In this document: in pieces, positions 8,488-16,608 of the stretch
Layout of the letters: each line of letters starts with the position of its first letter
How positions within the stretch are numbered: position 1 is the first letter of the stretch
Assembly (NCBI RefSeq): GCF_900103255.1
Contig: NZ_FMWS01000016.1
Span: 62,001-126,000 of the forward strand
Source: Gilliamella bombi
Lineage (GTDB): Bacteria; Pseudomonadota; Gammaproteobacteria; Enterobacterales; Orbaceae
Length of the DNA: 64,000 bases
Direction of reading: 5' to 3'
Position numbers and translations under genes: made by a program
The notes under the pieces: model-generated
The model's input: only the letters and a program-made list of their open reading frames with translations
The model's database searches: none
Told to the model about the DNA's origin: nothing

Positions 8488-9831
8488 ATGGTTAATTTTT
8501 ACACTCCACAAAGAAAAAAGTTCACACCACAAAAATTGACAGTAACTATCTTATCTTTAGATGCTTTTGGGCAAGGCGTGACCAATCATAAAGGTAAAAC
8601 AATTTTTGTAAAATCAGCCTTGCCTGATGAAACCGTTGATATTGAGTTAACTGAAAATAAGAAAAATTACGCTAAAGCCAAAGTCATTAGATATCATAAT
8701 CAAAGCAAATACCGCGTTAAACCTCTATGTGAATATTATCAACAATGTGGAGGTTGTGAGCTACAACATATTGCACCACATATGCAACAACAAGCAAAAT
8801 ATGATGCGTTGATAAATCTATTACAAAAAGAAACAGGACAACCTTTATCAAATATCGTTAAAAATTCACCGCAAATTATTGCCGATCAACCTTACCATTA
8901 TCGTCGACGTGCAAGACTTTCAATTAATATCGTTAAAGGCCAATTAGCAATTGGATTTCGCCAAGCAGAATCTAATCAAATAATCAATATCAAACATTGT
9001 CCTGTATTAGTTGATGAATTAGAGTCATTGCTAGCGCCATTACAAAGCATGCTCAATAACATAAAACAGAAAAAAGCACTGGGTCACGTTGAACTAATTT
9101 CGGTCGATAGCGGTATTATTCTTGTTTTAAGGCACACTATGCCTCTAAGCAATCATGATGTTAACCTATTAAGAGAATTCGCCGAAAATAACAATATTTC
9201 ACTTTATTTTCACGGCGATGATTTAATACATATTGCCGGTAATACTGAGCATTTTTATTTAATTAATCATTTAAAATTAACATTCAGCCCTCTAGATTTT
9301 ATTCAGGTAAATTGTAAAATTAATCAAAAGATGATCGAACAGGCGCTTAACTGGCTAACTTTACAACCAACAGATCGGGTTTTAGATCTGTTTTGCGGAA
9401 TGGGCAATTTTTCGTTACCTATAGCAAAATTAAGTAAAACTGTAACGGGAGTTGAAGGTGTTGATACCTTGGTTGAAAAAGCAAAATTCAACGCTATATT
9501 AAATAATACTGAGATTTGTGCGGAAACTAATTTTTTAACCAGCAATTTAGATGATTCTCAACAATTTTCGATATGGAGTCAATCACAATATAATTATAAT
9601 AAAGTATTATTAGATCCAGCAAGAGCAGGAGCGTTTAATGCAACAATAGAAATTGCAAAATTAGCACCATCAAAAATTGTTTATATATCGTGTAATCCTG
9701 CTACACTAGCTCGAGATAGTAAACAACTTATCGATGCAGGATATCAAATTGCTCAAATTGCTATTTTAGATATGTTTCCGCAAACCAAACACATTGAATC
9801 AATGTTGTTGCTAATAAAATCAGGAACATAA
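8488..9831 (+). CDS. rlmD: 23S rRNA (uracil-1939 C5)-methyltransferase RlmD
   Basis: This SAM-dependent enzyme methylates U1939 of 23S rRNA. The 447 residues contain an N-terminal TRAM fold, the iron-sulfur cysteines PLCEYYQQCGGC near residues 80-90 with a fourth at KHCPV, the SAM motif VLDLFCGMGNFSLP near 290, DPARAG near 376, and the catalytic cysteine in ISCNPATL near 402. It lies three bases ahead of relA, as in E. coli. There is no strong ribosome site before the chosen ATG at 8488. Confidence 0.94.
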   Translation: MVNFYTPQRKKFTPQKLTVTILSLDAFGQGVTNHKGKTIFVKSALPDETVDIELTENKKNYAKAKVIRYHNQSKYRVKPLCEYYQQCGGCELQHIAPHMQQQAKYDALINLLQKETGQPLSNIVKNSPQIIADQPYHYRRRARLSINIVKGQLAIGFRQAESNQIINIKHCPVLVDELESLLAPLQSMLNNIKQKKALGHVELISVDSGIILVLRHTMPLSNHDVNLLREFAENNNISLYFHGDDLIHIAGNTEHFYLINHLKLTFSPLDFIQVNCKINQKMIEQALNWLTLQPTDRVLDLFCGMGNFSLPIAKLSKTVTGVEGVDTLVEKAKFNAILNNTEICAETNFLTSNLDDSQQFSIWSQSQYNYNKVLLDPARAGAFNATIEIAKLAPSKIVYISCNPATLARDSKQLIDAGYQIAQIAILDMFPQTKHIESMLLLIKSGT

Positions 9832-9834
9832 GTT

Positions 9835-12093
9835 ATGGTATCTATTAGAGGCGCACACCAACATAGTGAAGAACACTATTCCCTTGCTCAATTTGATTTA
9901 GAACAATGGGTAACACAAGAATTGTTATTAACTAATCCTGCATCTTATAAGAAGTTTAGAGAAGTTTGGGATTTTTGTTTTGAAAACAGCGCAGGTGCAT
10001 CAGAGCAAATTTTCTGTTTCCAAAATGCGATAGAAATGGTCGAAATTCTATCGACACTTAATATGGATATTAATAGTTTATGTGCGGCTTTATTGCTTCC
10101 TTTTGTTGATAGCAAAATTATTCGCCGAGAAGATATTCCAGAAGATTTTGATCGTGAAATTTCTCATATTATTTCTAGTATTGTTAGGATGAAAGAAATT
10201 CGCCAATTACGAGCAATTCGTAACGGCAGTGCTACTTCCGAACAAATTGATAGTATTCGCCGAATGCTACTAGCGATGGTAAATGACTTCAGAAGTGTAG
10301 TGATTAAATTGGCAGAACGCATTACCTACTTACGCAATTTAATCAATGCACCTCAAGAAGAACAGGTCCTTGCAGCTAAAGAATGTTTTAACATCTATGC
10401 GCCCTTAGCCAACCGTTTAGGCATAGGTCAATTAAAATGGGAGCTAGAAGATTTCTGCTTCCGCTATTTACATCCAGATGAATATCGATTAATAGCAAAA
10501 AAATTGCAAGAAAAACGATTAGATCGTGAACTGTACATCAAACAATTTGTAAGCCATTTACAAGATTTGATGAATCAAGATCATATTCGAGCTGAGGTAT
10601 ACGGTCGTCCTAAACATATTTATAGTATATGGCGAAAAATGGAGCGTAAACACCTTCAATTCGAAGATTTATATGATATTCGTGCTGTGCGCATTATCTG
10701 CGATCGTATTGAAGATTGTTATAATGCATTAGGTATTGTCCACAGCCATTATAAACATATCGCAAAAGAATTTGACGATTATGTAGCAAATCCTAAACCA
10801 AATGGTTATCAATCGATCCATACTGTTGTTTATGGTCCACAAGATAAAGCAATCGAAATTCAAATTCGTACTGAAAAAATGCACAATGAGGCTGAACTAG
10901 GTATTGCTGCACATTGGAAATATAAAGAAGGCAGTACCGACAAAATGACAGCTTATGATCAACGAATTTCTTGGTTGCGTAAATTATTAACATGGCAACA
11001 AGAAATGTCGGAAAGTGGTGAAATACAAGAAGCCGTTCGTAGCCAAATTTTTGATGACCGAGTTTATGTTTTTACGCCTAAAGGTGATGTTGTTGACTTG
11101 CCTGCTATGTCAACTCCACTTGATTTTGCTTATCATATACATAGCGATGTGGGTCACCGCTGTATTGGAGCCAAAGTAGGCGGGCGAATTGTACCATTTA
11201 CCTATAATTTAAAAATGGGCGATCAAGTTGAAATCATTACCCAAAAACAACCAAATCCTAGTCGAGATTGGCTAAATCCGAATACAGGATTCGTTAATAG
11301 TAGTCGTGCCAGAGCTAAAATTCAAGCCTGGTTTAAAAAGCAAGATCGCGATAAAAATATCGCTACAGGTGAGCAAATTTTACAAAGCGAACTTGAACCT
11401 TTAAACATTAGTATAAAAAGTGTCGAAAAAATCTTAATTAATAAATATAACGCTCATTCATTTGACGAGGTATTAGCAGGTATTGGTAGTGGTGATGTAA
11501 GGATTAATCAATTAGTTAATTTTATCAATGCACAATTTAATAAACCAACTGCTGAAGAGGAAGATGAAGCAGCATTAAAACAGATTGCCCAAAAAACGAA
11601 TATGCAATCTAAAAATACTAATAAATTCAACAACAAAAAAGGCAGTGAAATTATTATTGAGGGTGTGGGTAACTTAATGTATACCATTGCAAACTGTTGC
11701 CGCCCTATTCCTGGCGATCTAATTGTGGGGTTTGTAACTCATGGGCGAGGTATTTCAATTCACCGAGCTGATTGTGAGCAATTGCAAGACCTTAAAAATC
11801 ATGCGCCTGAACGTATTACTCACGCTGTTTGGAACAACAATACCCAATCAAGTTATACCATGGTGATAAAGATTGTTGCCAACGATCGAAGTGGTTTATT
11901 GCGAGATATCACTACGATTTTAGCTAATGAAAAGGTTAATGTTCTTGGTTTAATGAGCCGTTCAGATATGAAGCAACAATTAGCCACTATCGACGTAGAT
12001 ATGGAAATTTTTGATCAGGATTCGTTAAATCGAGTGCTCAATAAAATAAAACAACTACCCGATGTTATTGAAGCTAAACGTTTTCAAGGTTAA
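9835..12093 (+). CDS. relA: (p)ppGpp synthetase RelA
   Basis: RelA makes the alarmone (p)ppGpp on stalled ribosomes with uncharged tRNA. The 752 residues (E. coli 744) have the RelA layout: a degenerate N-terminal hydrolase domain in which the HD pair is replaced by LLLPFVDS near residue 97, a synthetase domain with YDIRAVRII near 280 and NGYQSIHTVV near 325, a TGS domain from VYVFTPKGD near 410, a zinc-finger motif CCRPIPGD near 620, and a C-terminal ACT domain near 670-750. Loss of the HD pair marks it as RelA rather than SpoT. Start ATG follows AGGAAC and is three bases after rlmD. Confidence 0.96.
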   Translation: MVSIRGAHQHSEEHYSLAQFDLEQWVTQELLLTNPASYKKFREVWDFCFENSAGASEQIFCFQNAIEMVEILSTLNMDINSLCAALLLPFVDSKIIRREDIPEDFDREISHIISSIVRMKEIRQLRAIRNGSATSEQIDSIRRMLLAMVNDFRSVVIKLAERITYLRNLINAPQEEQVLAAKECFNIYAPLANRLGIGQLKWELEDFCFRYLHPDEYRLIAKKLQEKRLDRELYIKQFVSHLQDLMNQDHIRAEVYGRPKHIYSIWRKMERKHLQFEDLYDIRAVRIICDRIEDCYNALGIVHSHYKHIAKEFDDYVANPKPNGYQSIHTVVYGPQDKAIEIQIRTEKMHNEAELGIAAHWKYKEGSTDKMTAYDQRISWLRKLLTWQQEMSESGEIQEAVRSQIFDDRVYVFTPKGDVVDLPAMSTPLDFAYHIHSDVGHRCIGAKVGGRIVPFTYNLKMGDQVEIITQKQPNPSRDWLNPNTGFVNSSRARAKIQAWFKKQDRDKNIATGEQILQSELEPLNISIKSVEKILINKYNAHSFDEVLAGIGSGDVRINQLVNFINAQFNKPTAEEEDEAALKQIAQKTNMQSKNTNKFNNKKGSEIIIEGVGNLMYTIANCCRPIPGDLIVGFVTHGRGISIHRADCEQLQDLKNHAPERITHAVWNNNTQSSYTMVIKIVANDRSGLLRDITTILANEKVNVLGLMSRSDMKQQLATIDVDMEIFDQDSLNRVLNKIKQLPDVIEAKRFQG

Positions 12094-12104
12094 TTAACAT
12101 GTTA

Positions 12105-12129
12105 AATTGCCACTTTTTTAGTGGCAATT
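12105..12129. terminator. Hairpin between convergent relA and folA
   Basis: AATTGCCAC and GTGGCAATT form a 9-bp stem around a T-rich 7-base loop, 11 bases after the relA stop. It lies between two convergent genes and may serve both, although the following T-run is poor on either strand. Confidence 0.55.
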
Positions 12130-12143
12130 AGGTTTAATATTTA

Positions 12144-12644
12144 TTACTTTCTTTCTAAAATTTCAAACTGATATGAATAGCCATTTTTATCATCCGGTTG
12201 ATGCCCTTCTTGATAAATAACTTGCCATTGCTCAGGTGAATAATCAGGGAAATGGGTATCCCCCTGTAGTTCGGCATCTATATGTGTTAAATAAAGTCGA
12301 TTTGCTAACGGTAAAATCTGCTTATAAATATTACCACCACCAATAATAAATGCCTCATCAACATTCTGTTCTTGGGCTAACACTATGGCGGCATCAATTG
12401 ATTGAACCCAACTTACATTTTGAGTTGAATTAGATTCACTTGGTGCTTGCTTTGAAATAATAATATTATGACGATTTGGTAGTGGACGACCAATAGACTC
12501 AAATGTCTTTCTTCCCATAATAACGGGTTTATTAAGTGTATTTTTTTTAAACCATGCCAAGTCTGCAGGTAAATGCCAAGGCATTTGATTATTTAAGCCA
12601 ATTACACGATTATCGGCCATGGCTACAATAATACTTAATATCAT
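12144..12644 (-). CDS. folA: Dihydrofolate reductase FolA
   Basis: FolA reduces dihydrofolate to tetrahydrofolate with NADPH. The 166-residue protein starts [16 protein letters not shown] and shows the substrate segment [12 protein letters not shown], the NADPH motif [13 protein letters not shown] and the second glycine motif FIIGGG, all typical of bacterial DHFR (E. coli 159). I chose the ATG at 12644, with AAGGA seven bases upstream, rather than an in-frame start six codons earlier. Its ribosome site overlaps the stop of the upstream glycosyltransferase gene, so the two are probably co-translated. Confidence 0.95.
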   Translation of the reverse strand: MILSIIVAMADNRVIGLNNQMPWHLPADLAWFKKNTLNKPVIMGRKTFESIGRPLPNRHNIIISKQAPSESNSTQNVSWVQSIDAAIVLAQEQNVDEAFIIGGGNIYKQILPLANRLYLTHIDAELQGDTHFPDYSPEQWQVIYQEGHQPDDKNGYSYQFEILERK

Positions 12645-12654
12645 ATCCGTTCCT

Positions 12655-13719
12655 TTACACATACCCTAAAGATTTTATTCGCTGATTGACATGCTCAGGA
12701 AAGATAGTTTGACTCCAAAGTCGTTCGCTTAAAGAAAGTAACGACTCTTTTTGTCCAGCAACGATCCAATTAGACAATTCTGTAGCAACATCAGGGTATA
12801 TTATTGGTTTTGGTGAAGGTAAATCTAACCAATACTTAAGTTTGATACAGTTTAAACTTTCCATAACCGTTGCCATATCAAGAGATCGTAAACATTGAGC
12901 ATTATAAATTTGTTCAAATTGACCTGCCACAGGCTTAGTAAGAATCTTTTTACCAAGCGTTAATGCTTCAGAAATCAATGCAAAGCCCGTATTTGAAATA
13001 ATGCCAGAGCAATTGACTAAAGCTTGCGTAAAACTATCACGACTAAGAGGTTGAAAATTAATATTACCTCGTTGCGATTCTTGCTTTATATCTGGGTGAA
13101 AACAGATAAATTGACGATCTTGAAATTGGTTTAACATACCAATGATCTCATCTATACCTTCAAACGGCAAATAAACCACAATGCTGCCATCTTCTGTTGG
13201 TGTGGCATTAAATGAATCGATCATCGGTGGCAATAACTTATGCCCAAAATGAAACCAATGCAAACCAATAGGCTTAGTAACTGGCGCATAATATTTCATA
13301 ATTACATTGGCAACTAACCCATATTCTTTAGGTTTAAGATATTGGCATACGGCCTGATTACTTATACCTAAACAGTCACGTTGCTGATGATGTGCGGCCC
13401 AAGCAGTGACTGGCTCAAAATCACTAATAATACAATCATACTTTGATAAATCAAGTTCCCGCACGTCTTTAATCAGCCTGAAAGCGCGAATTCGTTGTAT
13501 GGTTTTACGAAAATTAATTTTACCGTTTAGTGTTGCAAAGGTGACACCTCGATAAGTCTTATAATCACCAAAAACTTGCATATCAAAATAGTCTTTAGGA
13601 TCACGTCCACTAAAAATATAATCAACATCAGCTCCAGCTTTTTTTAATGCTTTAGCTAAAGTTCTACAACGACTGACATGGCCATTTCCTGTTCCTTGAA
13701 CACCAAAAAGAATCTTCAT
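12655..13719 (-). CDS. MurG-like glycosyltransferase, MJ1255/VC2487 type
   Basis: This 354-residue protein has the GT-B shape: an N-terminal Rossmann half starting [18 protein letters not shown], a glycine/His-rich loop as in MurG and UDP-GlcNAc-using enzymes, and a C-terminal half with [13 protein letters not shown] and the following KPVAGQFEQ, where the family binds the nucleotide sugar. It resembles the uncharacterised MJ1255/VC2487 group. No signal peptide or membrane helix is seen, so it should act at the cytoplasmic face. Acceptor and donor are unknown. I prefer the ATG at 13719 over an upstream TTG. It is followed by folA with a shared stop/ribosome-site region. Confidence 0.75.
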   Translation of the reverse strand: MKILFGVQGTGNGHVSRCRTLAKALKKAGADVDYIFSGRDPKDYFDMQVFGDYKTYRGVTFATLNGKINFRKTIQRIRAFRLIKDVRELDLSKYDCIISDFEPVTAWAAHHQQRDCLGISNQAVCQYLKPKEYGLVANVIMKYYAPVTKPIGLHWFHFGHKLLPPMIDSFNATPTEDGSIVVYLPFEGIDEIIGMLNQFQDRQFICFHPDIKQESQRGNINFQPLSRDSFTQALVNCSGIISNTGFALISEALTLGKKILTKPVAGQFEQIYNAQCLRSLDMATVMESLNCIKLKYWLDLPSPKPIIYPDVATELSNWIVAGQKESLLSLSERLWSQTIFPEHVNQRIKSLGYV

Positions 13720-13939
13720 ATCAATATTATTTGCCAATTATTATTGATAAATATCATACCAGAACACGTCATAATTATCTTATTTTTTTTACACATTAAC
13801 TTAAAATTTTAGTATTTTTAATATATTAATAGACAAGTCGACAAATCAATAGAATTAAATTAAACTAGTTATATCAAGGTGATATTTAAACTTTAAGTAG
13901 GGCTATTATTTATTTTACAAAAAATAGCGAGATATCAAG

Positions 13940-14317
13940 ATGCCTATAACACCCCAAAATAAACCAATTTGCCAAATAATTGTATTAGCATCAATACTAT
14001 TTTTGTTTAGTTATTCTTCATGGCATTTATCTAACTTATTATTATCACCAGCTTTAACTTGTCATTCTGCTCATTCCACATCTGAATTAACACCTAAACA
14101 CGAATCTATTTCTAACGAGCCAGTTTTGGTTTTGCGAAAAAACACAATCATATCAGCTTGTGCTTTGTTTCATCAGTGTTCAACCTGTAATATTTTGAAC
14201 TCTAATTTTCCTACAAAACTTTATATTTCGTCTAGCAGTGAACGATATCTGCCCATTAAGCCTATTCTACAATATAACGAATTTATTCCAGAGTTAAGAC
14301 CACCGCAAGCTGTTTAA
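13940..14317 (+). CDS. Small exported Cys-rich protein upstream of the copper oxidase (CutF/CruR-like candidate)
   Basis: A 125-residue ORF. Residues about 12-35 are a hydrophobic export or anchor segment (IIVLASILFLFSYSSWH). The remainder would be outside the membrane and has Cys/His groups: CHSAH near 52 and CALFHQCSTC near 80, which contains a CXXC. The C terminus is ELRPPQAV. Small DUF2946-type proteins that precede multicopper oxidase or copper-transport genes (CutF of Rhodobacter, CruR of Bordetella) share this plan: signal, CXXC, and a proline-rich end implicated in copper-responsive translational control. Same strand as cueO, 120 bases ahead. The assignment rests on architecture and context, since I cannot run a profile search. 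It could instead be a simple periplasmic copper-binding protein. Confidence 0.6.
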   Translation: MPITPQNKPICQIIVLASILFLFSYSSWHLSNLLLSPALTCHSAHSTSELTPKHESISNEPVLVLRKNTIISACALFHQCSTCNILNSNFPTKLYISSSSERYLPIKPILQYNEFIPELRPPQAV

Positions 14318-14371
14318 TTGGTTTATGTAAATAAAAGCAGTAAGTAACACTACAAGCAATAACTGAATTAT

Positions 14372-14408
14372 ATTGATATTTGTTTTATCAGTATAACCAT
14401 CAGGTTAT
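14372..14408 (+). promoter_or_regulatory. Two short hairpins in the leader of cueO
   Basis: ATTGATA can pair with TATCAGT (14372-14378 with 14386-14392, one G-U pair), and ATAACC pairs with GGTTAT around ATCA (14393-14408). They sit between the small Cys-rich ORF and the cueO ribosome site GAGGAA at 14428-14433. I do not see a clear pairing that hides that ribosome site. Confidence 0.3.
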
Positions 14409-14437
14409 TGTTAAAATTAACTATTTTGAGGAACATC

Positions 14438-15982
14438 ATGAAACGTCGAAATTTTTTGATAAATATTACCACAGCTATCGGTGGATTGGTCGCAACTAAA
14501 GCTATAGCCCAAATGGGGAACAATAATATGCATGACACAATGTGTGATACTCATTCTGATGAATGTCAAAAGGGGGATAATATGCACCAACAAATGAATA
14601 TGGACATGAATCACAATCAAATGTCGCAAAAACTTTTATCGACTTCAGTACTACCACAAGGAATAGATCTACCAACTTTGACCAACTTAAAAAATGAGAG
14701 CAAGCAAAAAGGTGTTTTTGAAGCAACATTACATATAAAACCAACAAAAATTGCGTTAACACCAGATTTAACCACGGAATTTTGGACCTATAATGGAATG
14801 ATACCTGGTCCGAAAATCGAAGTATTTGAAGAAGACCATGTTAAAATCACCGTAAAAAATGAACTTACTCAATCAACGACAGTTCATTGGCACGGCTTGC
14901 TCATTCCATCTGATCAAGACGGCAACCCACAAAACGAAATTCCAGCAGGAGGCAGTCGAACTTATGAATTTATCATTCCTAAAGGTACTGCTGGCACTTA
15001 TTGGTATCATCCTCACGGACATAATACAGTAGCCGAACAAGTTTATCGAGGTTTAGCTGGTACATTTATTGTTCGTAGCAAACACGATCCACTTGCATCG
15101 TTCCCTGAACAAAATTGGTTCTTTTCTGACTTAAAATTAACCGACAAAGGTCTAATTGCTGATAATTCAATGGTCGATTGGATGAATGGACGTGAAGGCC
15201 AATTTGTATTGATAAATGGCAGTTACCGCCCAAAGATCAAAATAGATTCAGCCACACATATCCGAGTATGGAATTCGTGTTCAGGTCGATATCTCAATCT
15301 TTCTATCCCTAACTGCGATGTTTTTTTAGTTGGCACTGATGGTGGACTATTAGCTAAACCCTACCTGCTTACCAAACCCTTATTATTAACTCCGGCTGAA
15401 CGTGCTGAATTAGTCATAATACCAAAACAAACTGGTACTGTATATTTACAATCAATCGGATATGATCGCAATAAAATGGGCAATGTACCGCCAGAACAAG
15501 ATATAATACTAGGTGAGTTAACACTGACTAAATCCGAGCCAATCACCTTACCAAACACATTAAACCAACTACCTAATATGGGGCCAGCTGTCGTCCATAA
15601 ATTACTGGAATATACCGAAGTAATGGACATGAAAGAGCCGCGTGGTGGTGTGTTATTTTTAATTAATGGTAAACGTCATGACATGTCGCGAATTGATCTA
15701 AAAAGCAAAATTCACGATATTGAAGAATGGACAATATTTAATAACTCCCATATGGATCACAATTTCCACATCCATGGCGCACAATTTATTGTACAATCGC
15801 ACGAGTTAAATGGTAAAAAAACTCAGCCTGATTATATTGCCTTAAAAGATACCATTAATTTGCGGCCACACGAAAAACTTACCATCAAAATACAGCAAAA
15901 TCTTCCTGGGCTTCGCATGTATCACTGTCACATTATTGAACATGAAACAACTGGCATGATGGGGCAATTAATGGTGGAATAA
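14438..15982 (+). CDS. cueO: Multicopper oxidase, CueO/CopA-like copper-detoxifying oxidase
   Basis: A 514-residue three-domain multicopper oxidase of the type that oxidises Cu(I) in the periplasm. The start MKRRNFLINITT carries a twin-arginine-like signal, as expected for a folded metalloprotein. Copper ligands are HWHG near residue 150, WYHPHGH near 190, HNFHIHG near 440 and HCHIIEHETTGMM near 490, which together give the trinuclear centre and the type 1 site. Between the signal and the first cupredoxin domain is a stretch of about 40 residues rich in Met, His and Asp/Asn (DNMHQQMNMDMNHNQM). E. coli CueO instead has its Met-rich segment inside the third domain. I chose ATG 14438 because it has GAGGAA upstream and begins the signal. 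A terminator follows. Confidence 0.9.
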   Translation: MKRRNFLINITTAIGGLVATKAIAQMGNNNMHDTMCDTHSDECQKGDNMHQQMNMDMNHNQMSQKLLSTSVLPQGIDLPTLTNLKNESKQKGVFEATLHIKPTKIALTPDLTTEFWTYNGMIPGPKIEVFEEDHVKITVKNELTQSTTVHWHGLLIPSDQDGNPQNEIPAGGSRTYEFIIPKGTAGTYWYHPHGHNTVAEQVYRGLAGTFIVRSKHDPLASFPEQNWFFSDLKLTDKGLIADNSMVDWMNGREGQFVLINGSYRPKIKIDSATHIRVWNSCSGRYLNLSIPNCDVFLVGTDGGLLAKPYLLTKPLLLTPAERAELVIIPKQTGTVYLQSIGYDRNKMGNVPPEQDIILGELTLTKSEPITLPNTLNQLPNMGPAVVHKLLEYTEVMDMKEPRGGVLFLINGKRHDMSRIDLKSKIHDIEEWTIFNNSHMDHNFHIHGAQFIVQSHELNGKKTQPDYIALKDTINLRPHEKLTIKIQQNLPGLRMYHCHIIEHETTGMMGQLMVE

Positions 15983-16051
15983 TATTTCTTCCTTTATTCC
16001 TTTCCTTGATTCAATTTTTAGTATGGTTGGATTAAGGGAAGTTAAATTAAC

Positions 16052-16090
16052 AAAAACTCGCTTATCATTACCGAAAAAAAGCGAGTTTTT
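16052..16090 (+). terminator. Rho-independent terminator after cueO
   Basis: AAAAACTCGCTT and AAGCGAGTTTTT make a 12-bp stem around a 15-base loop, ending in a T-run. It separates the copper genes from the secM-secA unit. Confidence 0.88.
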
Positions 16091-16186
16091 ATAAACCTAT
16101 CATCTTATTAAAATTCCTTTTATTAAATTATTCCCCTTGTAATAAGGGTTTTTTCTTTTGCTAAAAAATGCTAAAATGCACAGATT

Positions 16187-16531
16187 ATGATCGTCATTAA
16201 CTATTGGCAAAAACTTCGCAAACGATTGATTATTAAAACCGCTTTGTCGCACTTATTATTAGGTGTGATTGCTGCTGGGTTTGGTTTATGTCAAAACGAA
16301 GCGCTTCCATCGGAATCTGATGTTTCGCACAGTGGAATTATTGCTATTACATCCATTGTACAAGATCACAGAGAAACAGCACAAAGAAAGTCACAAACAC
16401 TAGCATGTTCCCAAAAACAGCATACTGTAGTACTTTTAATAATGCCTAATTATGATGATCTTTCCCCTAGCAAGGCAATCCGACTATCCCCTTACAACGG
16501 CATACGAGCTGGACCAAAAACTACCTCTTAG
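16187..16531 (+). CDS. secM: SecM, secretion monitor and translational regulator of secA (short, divergent)
   Basis: A 114-residue exported protein directly ahead of secA. It has a basic N terminus (KLRKRLIIK) and a hydrophobic signal with HLLLGVIAAGFGL, close to the HLLLGMVAASLGL of E. coli SecM. The C terminus is GIRAGP followed by four residues and the stop, exactly as in E. coli (GIRAGP plus four). SecM stalls in the ribosome tunnel at this motif until its signal is pulled by SecA, which opens the secA ribosome site. E. coli SecM is 170 residues; here most of the middle is missing. The usual upstream contacts are replaced: at the positions of Phe150, Trp155 and Ile156 I read Pro, Arg and Leu. 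The start has no clear Shine-Dalgarno. Confidence 0.85.
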   Translation: MIVINYWQKLRKRLIIKTALSHLLLGVIAAGFGLCQNEALPSESDVSHSGIIAITSIVQDHRETAQRKSQTLACSQKQHTVVLLIMPNYDDLSPSKAIRLSPYNGIRAGPKTTS

Positions 16532-16563
16532 AATTTACGCACAAATAAAACTAATTTTTATTC

Positions 16564-16577
16564 AAGGCAAAAGCCTT
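16564..16577 (+). promoter_or_regulatory. Hairpin in the secM-secA junction
   Basis: AAGGC and GCCTT pair around AAAA, 33 bases after the secM stop and about 20 bases before the secA ribosome site AAGAGAAAAG. SecM-regulated leaders carry a structure that masks the secA ribosome site. This small hairpin may be part of such a fold, but direct masking is not obvious from the sequence. Confidence 0.35.
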
Positions 16578-16608
16578 AAAATCCGTATTAAAAAACAAGA
16601 GAAAAGTT

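Noticed and set aside
14417-14762. Minus-strand His-rich frames opposite cueO
   Set aside because: They mirror the Met/His-rich codons of cueO in antisense and have no start signals.
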